This document shows positions 45,412 through 56,768 of a stretch of 64,000 nt of DNA, piece after piece. Positions within the stretch are counted from its first letter, which is position 1. Each line of letters begins with the position of its first letter. The translations under genes were made by a program, and so were the position numbers. The notes under the pieces were generated by a model. That model was not told where the DNA came from and searched no databases. It was given only the letters and a program-made list of their open reading frames with translations. The stretch is from Ulva prolifera (Eukaryota; Chlorophyta; Ulvophyceae; Ulvales; Ulvaceae). Location: contig CM041203.1 of assembly GCA_023078555.1 (NCBI GenBank), positions 4,362,538-4,426,537 of the forward strand. The letters run 5' to 3'.

Positions 45412-48400
45412 ATGGATGTTTTGACAGATGAGGGCGTTGAGGTTCCTGAGAAGCCAAAGCCGAAGTTCAAGTTCTTGAAGAAGGGCGAAGGTACACACAA
45501 ACGGGTCTTCGCCCCGAAGCTGAAGCAACAAGAAAAGTTTAAAGGTTCATTTTCGGCTAAAATCGATGTGGAAGCGGCGACAGATGAGTATGAGAGCCAT
45601 CAGTCTGGGAACAACCAAGTTGAGAACCAGCACAAAACTCGCGGCAACAAAGGCAGGAGCGATTTCGCTGTGCATCATCCAGGGCCCATAGACAACTCGC
45701 CATGCGGTCCTCAAGAGAATTCCGGGACTTCGTGGGCGCGTCGTCCTTCGGGTGGTAGCCGGGCATGCGTCGACGAGTCAACCGAGATGTCAGCCAGTGA
45801 CGCCAGCGCGTTTCATGCGGTGCGCCCTGAACGGCCCTGTATGTTGAATCGGTAACCGCGATAACCAAATTTACTGACAGCCGATCCACTCTCTTCAGGA
45901 TGCTGAAGTGCAAGAGTTTGCAAGATTAGAACGTCAGATCAGGATGGAAGTCGGGGAATGCACTCCATCCCCGCAGGTGAGTTTCGTGAACGACTCCGGC
46001 AAACATTGCGCAAAATGTGCCCCTGTGTCGTGACCGCGTAAGGATATGCTGTTGCTGCAGGCCGCAAGGGTCGGAGGTGGTTCGGATGGTCAGATGAAGC
46101 AAGACACGCAGATGAAGCAACACCGCACTGTCCGTTTTGCAGAGACAGGAAGTCACTCCATGCCGGAATCACAGGAAACCGGCCCACATCAAAGACAGGT
46201 ATAGTTCTCGAAGTACTCTACGATTGCAGCCTGGTACCATCAGTCCGCTATCATAGAATCCGGTACCGTGGCGCTGCTTCTGATGTGGCTGAGTCTCGAG
46301 GGCTGTTGCACAGGTGGCGCCCGAAGGTTCCTTCGCGGCCTCACACCATAGCCACACAGCCCCATTGTCCGAGGTGACGTTTCAGCCGCATCAGCGAAGC
46401 CCGCCAGCAGATGATACGGCACATGCTACCAGCACCATGTGGGATCATGAGTTCTCTGCATCTCACTCTTATGCTGCTGCGTATGCCTCAAAAGCGACAA
46501 GCCAATGGCAGCATGCCTCGCACGCACCAGCAAACCCGCATGCGTTGGAACGGAGCAATTCAAGCAACTCGGCAGTAATGCGGCATGGCATGTCAGCGCC
46601 GCCCCATGCACAGCCACATGCACAGCAGCGCCAGCCGCCTCCACACGCGGGTGCATGCACGCCTGAAGCCCAGAATCACCACTTCACCGGGGAGAGGCTG
46701 TGGAGCATGCAGACGCCAGCTGCAGTCGCTGCCAACGCCGCCGTCGCTGCCGCAGCAGAGGCGGCAGCAGCCGCCACGTACCCTGGCACGGGGGACATGC
46801 GGGCCTGGCCTGCACAGGGCATGTCACCGCCCACCACAGCCATGCATGGACACCGCGGCTCACCGATCGTTGAGGCGAAGGAGAAGGAGCTCAAGGACGA
46901 GACGGACAAGATGCGGCTGGAGCGGGAGCATGTCGCCGCGATTCGAGCGAACATGCAGCAGGCGCAGCAGGCGCTGGACCAGGAGCGGCTTGCATTTGAA
47001 GCTCACAAGGTCAGCCCCAGTTGCTTTAGTTGACCAGAATTTTGGGCACTCTGTGGCGACGTGATGTTGCATTTTTGCTACCTGTGCATGGCTGTGGTGT
47101 CGGAGCGCTATCATGCTGTACCCCACTCCGTACTGTGGCTCTGGCTGCCTGGAGTGTGCCAAAGCAAGACACACTGATGTTTCTGCCCCCTGTATATCTG
47201 TGACAGCACTGTGGAACACGACCAGCCCTGTTCATCTGTCCTTAGGTGCCGATCCCGCCTGCTACGAAGTCCGTGACCACCGCCCGCGCACACAAACCAT
47301 AGCACAAGGTGAACTGTTGCGATTTTCGCTGAAGGAAAAAAGTTCACATGGTCCGACGGATGTGGCACGTTGCGTGTGAGATTGTCTTTCTGTGCCCGGA
47401 CGCGAGCACGATGGGAGTGTGTGCAGCAGTGTTGGGCCATCGGGCCCGATCATGTAGAACAATTCCGAACATGCAGGTCTAATTTCTGGGAGGCAGCCCC
47501 GGATGCAAAGCAACCCAACACTGGTGTGCAGGCGAATGTGAAGGCCGCCATGGACGCGGAGGCATCGCGGGCACAGGAGAAGCTGCGCAAGGAGCGGGCG
47601 GCCCTCGAGCGCCAGAAGAGCGCCCTGACGAAGCTGCCGACTCGGAAGGAGCGCGCGGAGGTGGACGCCGCGGAGGCCGTGGTGGAGGGCCTCCGCAAGG
47701 ACGGCAAGGCCAAGGACGCGCGCCACAAGCTTACCGTGGAGCGCATGCGGCGGCAGATCGTGACGCTGCAGGTCCGCTCCAGCACGCTGCTGCTGGTGGG
47801 GTAGTGCATGCCTGTGTGCTGTGTGGCTTACCGTGTGTTGTGCTGACTGTCGCCATGCGATCAGCGTCACCAAGATGCAATGCGGCGTGTACCTGAGCAC
47901 TGTGTATCAGATGGTGATCGTGGTGTGACGGCACCAGCTGGTGGTAGGGAATGCAGGCCATCACTGTCTGAGTACCGGGGTGTCAGATTCGCGTTGCAAG
48001 TGAGGGTGTGTCCAGATCGGGGATAGGGGATTGGAGTGCTGAAGCGACACGCCGGCGGGCTCACGGTCCTACAGAATAGCGAGTGAGATTAAGATGTCCC
48101 CCGTGCTGGATGCAGGAGAGCAACCAGCAGCTGACGAACAGCCTCAGCGAGGCGACGAAGGAGCTCGAATCGCTGCGAGCCGAGGTGGCGCGGAAGGCGA
48201 AGAAGCGCGCGAAGAACCAGAGGTCGGTGTGCACGCAGTGCGAGCTCTCGTACCTCGAGGACTGCGCCCCCCACCCGCAGCGCGGCCATAACGGCAGGCG
48301 GGCCTGTGAGCATGAGCACTCCCGAATCCCGCACTCGGACGCGCGGGGCGTGAGCTGCCCGATCGCGGCCGGCGTGTCCGAGCGCGGTTGGTCGATGGAG

Positions 48401-48473
48401 GCTGGCCAAGCACATGGCGGCAAGGTCGTGCCGAGTGTGACCAGGCACAACGCTCCACAGGTAACCCCCCTGC

Positions 48474-48562
<89 letters not shown>

Positions 48563-51423
48563 CTTTATGTGTCCATATGTGTCAGCGTGTGTGTCAGTCG
48601 CCAGTTTTAGAAAGCCAGCGCACATGCTGTTTGTGTGTCTGTGGGGCACAGTAGAAGAAATCTAGGCATCGTGACTCACATCGGCGAGCTCAGCCTGACG
48701 AAGTCGGGCCGGGGCCACCCTGTGCCCCAGAGCGTGTGCACACCGGCAGCACAGTTACGCAAGGTCCAATGTAGTTCGCCGTGAGCCCTCCACCTGCGTT
48801 GCAAACAGTTGTGCTGTTGGTGGGCGCTCTCCCTGTGTGACGGGAGAGCTCGGTGCAGGAGGCCGTTGCGGAGCCGCGGCACGCCGACGTGGCAGTCGGT
48901 ATCCCGGTGTATCCCCCCGTGGCAGCCCCGGGCGCGGCCGCCGCCGTTCATATGCACTCCCTCGCCGACACCGCTCCGCCGGCACACGCCCGGGGGCCCT
49001 CCCCCGGCGCATTGCACCATAGCCACATGCAGAGCCCCTACGACGGGCTCGGCGCATCGTGGCCTGGGCCTGGCATGGGCGGCGGTGGACCCGGCATGCA
49101 TGGGAGCATGCATGGCGGTGTCCAGGGTAGCATGCCTGGAGCCGTGCGTGGTTCCCATGGGCCGCATGCGCACAGCAGGTACACCCCATCAGACGCACAT
49201 GCGCAGACCCATCCATCTGCCGCGCCGGCAGGTGCGTCAGCTGACCCGGCCGCGCAGGAGGGCCATGCGATGGGTATGGCGAATGATGCGGCGCTGTGGC
49301 AAGCGAAGCCGGGACTCGCCCGAGTCCGGACATCCCCGCCGCAGCATGCCGACAACTCGAGGGAGCGGTCGCAGGTGTCTGAGATTGCTCCTGCTGGCAG
49401 CGGCGGTGCCGCAGCGCCGCTGTGGGAAGGCGGGCCCGCTCACGGGCCTGCTCACCGGGGGCCAGCCGGACCGCCCGGCTCTGGGGTGACGCCCGGTTCC
49501 CAGCGGCATGTGTCGTGGCCGGGGGCGCCGATGCGGCGTGGCCCGGATGAGCTGGACAACATGCATGGACGGCATGCATCAGCGCTGTCCTGGTCGGGCG
49601 ATGCGGGGCTGGGGCGGGAGCGCCACTCTGTCCGCGCAGAGTCCGACATGAGCGAGGCGGCGCTGGCGGCGCAGCTGTACCGGACGAACGAGTCGGATGC
49701 GTCGGGCCGGGGCCCGCCGGTTGAGGGGCACAGCGGCAAGTCGAGTGGCCGGGGCGTGGCTCCGGGGCTGAGCGCGATGAACTCGACGGGCACGGTCAGC
49801 GTGGACGAGAACGACGCGGCTGGATTCAATGCTGGAAAGCTGGCTGAGGTTGCAGCCATCCAGGTGTGGCCGCGCGTGCATGATGAATGGCCACTATCGA
49901 CCCTAATATTGTCTGGGGATGGGGCATTGCGCTGTGTATTGCAGAGCCCTGCCAAACAATTGTGGCTGCCTCAGCTTGTGATCACAGGTGCAACAGTGCG
50001 CCGGCACGTCCCCAACATCTTGGTGCATACACTTACCAGAACGGGGTATCATGTGCTCTGATGGGCTTCTTAACGGCGGCAGCCGAGTACAGATGTGATG
50101 GACGGGGCGAGCGATGGCGCCATTGTGTGTCGAGGTGCTGACACGGCGGCGGTTCTTCAATGCTGGTTCCTGCTGCAGGCGGAGCTTGTGGCTTCTAGAT
50201 CTCAGGACTCCAGCTTGCGGCACAGTGGAAAAACCTCGCTTGGAGGAGGCATGACCACGGTGCGCATCCACCATGCATGCCATTGATGTATGTGCTCTCC
50301 GCATAGAACAAATTCCCGATAGCTCGTGGACACCCTCCAGTCGCAGGAGCTGTGAGGCGCCGATAATGCCCTGCACACGAGAAAATAGACTCACACATGT
50401 AATCGGTGGCATACCCAAAGGACTGACCGATTCCTTGCAGACGTATCGACATGCCACTGTTGCCCAAATGTCGGACATGCTTGGCTGTGGACCTGTGCAC
50501 TGCCCGGTGCCGCCCACCGGCAGCGGTCGTCATGCTGCGTGCTGTGCATGCAGGGCCTTGGCGTCACGGGCCGCACAAGCACGTCGCCGTCCTCCCTCGC
50601 CCGCCGCAGCAGCACCTCCCCCCTCCTCCCCAGCGCACTCTCCGGGGCGACATACGGCATTGGCGCGTACACGGCGGCGGCCCCTGGCGGCCTGCACGGC
50701 GGCGGCGGCGGCGGCGCCCCGCGCCGCTCCCCGCCGCTGGTGGACGCCGACGGCTGCACCCGCACGGTTGAGCACCCCGACGGGCGCGTGGAGAAGTGGT
50801 TCGTGGACGGCCGGCGGACGGTGCGGTTCGCGAACGGCACGGCGAAGCACACGCTGCGGGACGGCACGGCGGTGGTCGCGTTTGGCAACGGCGACGTGAA
50901 GCGCACCACGCCGGACGGGACCGTGCACTACTACTACAAGGAGGTGGACACGTGGCACACGACGCTGCCCTCTGCGACTGAGGTGCGCTTCGGCTTCGCT
51001 GGGGCTGCAGTTTGGCAAATCCATGCACCTGCAAATGAGTAAGCCGCAGCACCGAGCCACATTGTTGACGAGTGGCGCAGCATGGGGTTACAGGTGTGTG
51101 CCACTCGAGTAGGAGCGCTGCGGCCAGGGCCATGTCGTCTGGGTCACAGGATCTGTCCATTTCAGTTCTGCAGGGCAGCTTTCGGTCACTGGATCCACTG
51201 AGGTTCAATTTCCAGAATGGAGGACAACATTTTGGCTGCGCTGCAGGTTTTCTACTTCCCGAATGGCCAGACGGAAGCCCACCACAAGGATGGCAGCAAG
51301 GAAATCCTCTTCCCAGATGGAATGCTGCGCAAGGTGCTGCCGAGCGGGGAAGAGGTGCCACACGGCGCTGCGGAGCTGTCGGAGGCCGTCCTGACGCCAA
51401 AGCCCCAGCCGCTTGTATTTTGA
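45412..51423 (+). CDS. SAS4: Centriole assembly protein SAS-4/CPAP (CENPJ family)
   Basis: Nine exons: 45412-45819, 45899-45976, 46061-46198, 46314-47009, 47532-47771, 48116-48460, 48859-49863, 50554-50982, 51247-51423; every intron is phase 0. About 1,171 residues (human CPAP 1,338). SAS-4 recruits tubulin and sets centriole length. N-terminal FKFLKKGEGTHKRVF resembles the basic KKGEG motif of the CPAP tubulin-binding region; exon 2 has EFARLERQ. Exons 4-6 form a long coiled coil (KEKELKDETDKMRLEREHV; EKLRKERAALERQKSALTKL; LSEATKELESLRAEVARKA). Exons 8-9 hold the C-terminal TCP10/G-box of repeating beta strands: HPDGRVEKWFVDGRRTVRFA, VAFGNGDVKRTTPDGTVHYY, VFYFPNGQTEAHHKDGSKEI, LFPDGMLRKVLPSGEE. 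Exon 7 is a disordered Gly/Met/His/Ser insert. Exon 5's acceptor is formed by an introner-like element (47419-47531). Introns contain a (GT)n tract. Confidence 0.5.
47419..47531 (+). mobile_element. Introner-like TIR element, copy 2, on a splice acceptor
   Basis: A 97-bp element (47427-47523) with terminal inverted repeat cagtgttggg/cccaacactg is bracketed by a perfect 8-bp target duplication gtgtgcag (47419-47426 and 47524-47531). The right-hand duplicate supplies the acceptor AG of SAS-4 exon 5, which starts at 47532. Interior matches copy 1 at 13099-13200. Confidence 0.5.
48476..48560. repeat. (GT)n microsatellite, about 85 bp
   Basis: Pure GT repeat starting about 15 bp after the donor of the SAS-4 intron 48461-48858. 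Confidence 0.5.
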
Positions 51424-51955
51424 CATGTACAGTCGCACAACGCAGGCTGGGTGGTACACGCCGGTCCATGGTAGGAGAAGTATATAGAGTAGTCATCTTG
51501 GCAAGGTGGCCGAGTGCGGAGTTTCAGTGAGGCGGTGCAGGGCCATGCACTCTTTGTGGAGGTGTCATCTCCAGCGATGATTTGGTGGCAAATAAGGTCT
51601 CCTGCGTTTTGTACTGTATCGTAGACTGTGGCGGAATATCCTTGCTGTATCAGCTGATGAGCTGAGCCTTTGGGAGTAGCTCTTGTGCCGCATGCGCAGG
51701 TTGTACCAGACATTCACAAGGGGCAGGGTGACATTTGTATTCGGAAATGCAAATGGAGCATCGGGAGTTCATCTACAATGGAATCGGGACATTGTCAATG
51801 AAAATTGCTGAAACATTACTGTACTGCTCTCTGTGCTAGGCAGAGAACTCTAGATTCTTGTTCAAGGCAACTGGGGGTAATGGGCTCCATGGAGGTATCC
51901 AAAACAAAATACACAATTCACACTCAATGGCATAGGCACGCCCTGGTCCAGACGA
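51424..51955. other. Convergent intergenic region
   Basis: Between the SAS-4 stop (+) and the UFD1 stop (-). No gene seen. Confidence 0.5.
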
Positions 51956-54099
51956 CTAACCCTTCAGCGACCTCCCAGAACCCTGGAATGGCTTGAAGTC
52001 AGGCTCCTTCTTCTCTTCTTTTTCTTCAGGCTTTGCCTGGTGAGGTGCCGGCCCATTCCCACTGACCTTTGCAGCCCGTCTGGCCGCGAGTCGATTACCG
52101 CCTGCGGCTCCACCTGACGCGCCTGCACCAGGATCACCAAACACCACGGTGCCTGATTTGAGGCCACTTGCGGCTTGCCGCCCTGCCTGAGCAGCTGCAG
52201 GTGGCGATGCCGCAGACTCTGCAGCCCTGGCGCTTGCCTTCCCATCAATCCTGTTGCCCCGCCCTGCACATTCGAGCAACATCAGTAGGTGCAGGCCAAA
52301 CCGTGTCATTGCGACGTTGGGTCCTGTGCCAGCCAGTGTGAAGGTCAGCAGCCTGTGTTCAGCTCAACAGAGGCATGTCGTTAAGTCCTTGATCACATGC
52401 ATACCCACATGCATACTATTGCTTTGCATGCTCGCTCACCATGGTTCTTGGTCCGACAGTGAAGCATGTGAAACGTCAGACGCACTGCACTAAACCCAGC
52501 AGGTGGCCGAACCGATGGCACAGTGCAACAGGCGCAACAGGACGTATCGGAGCAGGGACGGCATGCCTGTGAACGCTGTGAAGCTTGGAGGCTCTGGCTC
52601 TGCCGCCTCGGTGCCGGGTGCAGCAGCTCCACCTGCTGGCTCCGGAGCCGCGGCCGCGGGCTGTGCAGCGGCAGCGGCTGCTGCTTGGGCCCGGTAGTCT
52701 GGCTCCTTGTAGTCTTTAGGAGGAGCAAAGTCTACAGAGATGTCTGTCTCGACGACAGACACGGCACGGTCTGGCTTCACCTCCATGACGTCGATGTGGT
52801 AGTTCTTCCCGTTGTATGAGATTGCGATCGTGTCTCCCTGCAGCCCTCAGGTGGTGTAACATGGGATCATACATACCCTGTTAAACCATGCTGTCGGTCA
52901 ATGTTGGCGCCTGTAAGAAGAATGTTTCCACAAGAGGCGCATGGGATGCGTTGCACACAGAGACAATTGTGTGTCAGGTACGATCAGTGCCTCAAGGTTG
53001 AGAAGATGCGATCAGCCCATCGATTTTGGATGAAAAGCGTGCACTAGGTCGGAGGTGCTCGAGCACTGTGCAGGTTGGCTGTGTATGGATGGTGGCATAT
53101 TCACTGGTGGGTGATTGGGACACAGGGCATTGTTGAAGATGGTGTGCCTTGACACAGCTGGAACAACATCAAACCATCCGAAAGCGACGAAATTCAACAC
53201 AGAAGGGAACAGCGAGCAATCTCATATCAGTGAAAAGTGTAAGATGTATGAAGCTGATTCACCCGGGTGCTGTGGAGGCCCGGGTGACCATCTATCTATC
53301 AAAGCCAATGTGGCACCTGTCAAACACAATGAAACTTGACCGTGACTATCTACACTTCATGACAGTCTGGTAGGAATGTATTGACACTAAGTAATGGTAG
53401 CAGGACGCCATATGCAAGCACCACACCTGAGTGAGACATGTAAAGCTTCGCAGAGACGTCTCCAGCACTGCCTTGGGGTCAGAAATTTCGAGAAAGTCGG
53501 ATGTGTGAGGCTGAATTTTGATGAATGAACCTTTTGGAAGAGATACGTTCTTAAGGTTCACCAACTCGCCCACCGAGAGCAGCATGTTGTCCATCATCTG
53601 CACCCATGCAACAGAATCTTATATAAGCATTCATATCAGAGACAGGTATATTGCAGGCAGCATCCGTTGTTCTTCGTGCTGGAGAGCTGCTGTCGTACCC
53701 ATTGTGGCATGTAGCACATTCCTTCCTGGGCGATGAATTCCAGGACACCGCAGTGCGACACCCGTTGTCCTCGTTTGTTCTCGACACGGAACAGCATGGG
53801 ATACTCCACATGCATCGATGCTGCAAGCAGATGTCGCAACTGTGAATGGCTGCATACAGTCGTGCACAGCTTGTAGCATAGCGAGCACGATACGTGCGTC
53901 CTGAGGCCCGGAAGCAGTGATGACGTCCTGGCCCGGATATGCAGATCATAAACGCACCTAGTTTATTCAGGGACGAAGGTGGAAGTATGACTTTGTCGCC
54001 ACCCTCTGCACTCTCTTTCTCGATGAACGCAACGGGGTAAGCGCGAAAGTTCTGATCGAAGAATCCGCCCCCCAGGGCCCCAAACATCCCAGCAAACAT
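51956..54099 (-). CDS. UFD1: Ubiquitin fusion degradation protein 1 (UFD1)
   Basis: Five exons: 53958-54099, 53699-53820, 53427-53597, 52567-52837, 51956-52263; phases 1, 0, 0, 1 all match; 337 residues (human 307). UFD1 pairs with NPL4 as an adaptor of the p97/CDC48 unfoldase, extracting ubiquitinated proteins, e.g. in ER-associated degradation. The double-psi-barrel UT3 domain is complete: GDKVILPPSSLNKL, EYPMLFRVEN, SHCGVLEFIAQEGMCYMPQW, VNLKNVSLPKGSFIKIQPHT, FLEISDPKAVLETSLRSFTC, GDTIAISYNGKNYHIDVMEV, VVETDISVDFAPP. An Ala/Pro-rich linker follows, then the conserved AFTGRGNRIDGK and a Gly/Ala tail ending FKPFQGSGRSLKG. The intron 52264-52566 must start with GC: only TTCACAG-gcatgc joined to gtgcag-GGCGG keeps frame and homology. 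The N-terminus carries a Gly-rich MFAGMFGALGGGFF. Confidence 0.5.
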
Positions 54100-54331
54100 C
54101 TCTGATCCTAGGATGTACTTGATTAAACCGCTTTGTCTTTCGGGGGGCTTCTACACTTGATGGGTGCTCTGTGGAGATTGACAGTCTCGAGTCAATACAC
54201 GCTCACGACACTTGGAAGTCAGCTTGCGTCGCGGTCGCGCAGTTCAAGTCGATACAATTCCGTGCTGTGTGGCTATATGAGGAGTACCTTGTTTTGGCGA
54301 TGCGTGTAGTGTCTCGCTGTTCCAGCCGTGG

Positions 54332-55547
54332 CTACAAGTTTTCAGGTGTGCGTCTAGAGCTCACCCATGCGCATTCACAAACTGGAATGTGTGGTTGCAT
54401 GACGATGGAACCAACGTTCCAGCTCATGTCTCCATGATGTTGAGCAGCAGAGAAGCATGATCGGCCGATCATGTGGACGACAGGTGCTTGGATGGCATCC
54501 GACAGGCTTGCAACGTGCAGTGCAAGCCTGACCAGTGGAAATGCAACGCCTGTAGGACAATGCCAAAACCTGTGCTCTATCATACACCAGGCAGGCCACA
54601 TCGGTCATCACAAATTGCTCTAGGTGCTGGTGTAAGAATGATGGGGTGACTGGATTGTCAGATTGTCACAGCCTTCAGATCAATGGGATGCCATGCCACG
54701 ATTCCATTGCCTTTACATCGCAGACCTTCCTGTACAGCAACAAAACATCACTTTTCTGGTGTATGGAACTGGCGTGCTGGTGCCACGTTGGGGCTGACAT
54801 TGCGTCCAATCAATATGATGACACAACACAATTGAGACACAGCACAGTCCCTGAGCAGCAATACGCTCCAGCACCACACACGGGTGGCGCAGTGCACAGA
54901 AGGCATGAATCTCTGCTATTTCCGTATCACTGAAGCACCCAAAGAGCTCGAGCTACGCAATCGATCCCTATCAAAATTCTTTCTCGTTCCTGCATCGACA
55001 TTGCCTGTGCATACCACCTAAGCTGTATCACTACTCCAGCAAAACATAAAGCACAGCCGCACTGTGAGTGACGCGATCTTGATTTCGGCCCTGCTGTCCA
55101 CTTTCAGTGGGATGACTTTCGTTTGGCTCCCTCATCTTGTAGGGGATGGTCACAGTGCTACATGTCTGTGACTCTGTATCACAACTGCAGCACTGGCACA
55201 CTGCCACGTGGAAGGCAGCAACGTATGTGTCACTGCAGGCTCACCACAAGCACGGCTGTGGCTGCTTGAGTCAGAGTGTCCACCAGAGATTGAAGTGCCC
55301 TGTGACCATAGCGGAACACACACAGCTGCGCGCTAATTCAGGCTGCATGAAGCACCAGCCGGCTTTTCTCGAGACGTCAGCTAAATGGTACAGCCGTGGT
55401 CATACATCGAACCTGCCATATTGTCTTCAAGCATGTGTGCAAGCACCATGGCTGGATGCACCTGTAGGTTGGCTACAGTACTCAGCTCCTGCACAATTGC
55501 TCTGTATACAGGCTCAGAACTCAGCCCGTATCAAAGAGAACACTACG
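54332..55547 (-). CDS. Unidentified protein, exon cluster (may extend to 56607)
   Basis: Minus-strand segments with good splice borders: an exon ending at 55547 (APRFNALAPHPLLDLDA, start unclear), 55462-55501 (AIVQELSTVANLQ, phase 2 to 0), 55254-55325 (LCVFRYGHRALQSLVDTLTQ), possibly 54673-54729 (EGLRCKGNGIVAWHPIDLK) and a last frame down to a stop at 54332 (GVAFPLVRLALHVASLSDAI, APVVHMIGRSCFSAAQHHGD). The first two junctions keep phase; the others do not connect directly, so an exon is missing or one is wrong. An open frame at 56155-56607 may be its 5' part. No family recognised. It lies just upstream of UFD1 on the same strand. Confidence 0.5.
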
Positions 55548-56768
55548 AAGCATCAAGATCTAAAAGCGGATGAGGCGCCAGAGCATTAAATCGTGGTGCC
55601 AGAGCACACTCAGCGCTTCCACCACCGGCCCTAGCTGCTGCTGCTTCGATGAGAGCATCTCCCCGTCGGCCCAGTGGGAACAGGCATTCAACAGAAAGAA
55701 ACAAGACGTATGAAGCTGCCATGGCACAGCCTGCCCCACAAGGCAGGTGCAGCTGCACAATCGGTCACATTCAACAGCTGAGAGCACGCAGTGTGCAACG
55801 ATCGAGTGTGGTACTGATGGCATGGGGCAGGAGTGTCGCCCAGGCTGGAGTTGCCCGCACATCCTCATCTGCTCTCAGGAACGACATCTACCTTCCGCCT
55901 TCTGATTGTCATTGTACCACATCCACATCTGGTCTCTGGCCTAACCTCTGCTCAAATGCTGACCACGATTGTCGCACTCATCTGGGCTTCTGCAGCTGGC
56001 GGATGGTTTCCAGGCGGCATGGAGCCATCTAGCGCACTCGATATGATGTCCACCCACGCACCCCGCTTGTAGCTGGCCCACCCGCGTCAGCGTACCAAGC
56101 CTCTGCCAGGCTGCAGGCCCTACGAAGCAGCCTAAATCAGTGCAAGCACAGCCGCTACCACACACACTTGTGATTGTAAACTCCACCAGATTCCCCTTCA
56201 GCAGAGGCCCAGCTTTCTAATCTTTGCGCCGCGGCAGGCCTCATTCGCTCCGAGCTAGCGCCCACCCAGGACTGAACAGGCTCCGTCCTACGGCGCCTTC
56301 CCCGTCGGTGGGGCCATAATCTGACGACGACCGGATGCCGCGCACACACCATGGACTGGAGGAGCCGCGGTCGGCTCGGTGACGGCGCTGCCTGCTCTGT
56401 GCTGGCGTCGCAGGAGGCCACACACGCCGCTGTGGCGCCGACGCGGCCACGGACAGCTTCCGACGCCAAGGTGAAGGGAGCCTGACTGAAGCTACCATCA
56501 CGCTGCGGGCCCCCCGCCGCTGCCGCCAGCACATCTCCGCAGAGGAGTCTGCGCAGGTGTCGGCCTGCTACACCATGGCCCCAGCTGTCGTCTAAGCTTC
56601 CGCACAAGGGAGCCTGGCCGAGCTACAGGGCGGGGGAAGGGGGGCCCAGCAGCGCCGCCGCAGGATGAGCGCGCCGTGATGGATGCAGGCCTCGGCTGTG
56701 CCGCGGCGCGGCGCGGCTTCGCGGCCCCGGCCCCGGCGGGGGGCCGCGGCTTGACGGTCGCGTGGGGT
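55548..56768. other. No firmly supported gene
   Basis: Contains a 150-codon minus-strand frame (56155-56607) of Ala/Arg/Ser-rich composition that could be an upstream exon of the cluster below 55547. No homology visible. Confidence 0.5.

Noticed and set aside
51500..51545. tRNA-like start (ggcaaggtggccgagtgcgg)
   Set aside because: No matching acceptor-stem partner or T-loop (ttcga) downstream within tRNA length.
54530..54625. Segment translating as MTDVACLVYDRAQVLALSY
   Set aside because: Joining it to the next coding frame would need an intron of about 20 nt; the downstream exon is better started at the cctacag acceptor.
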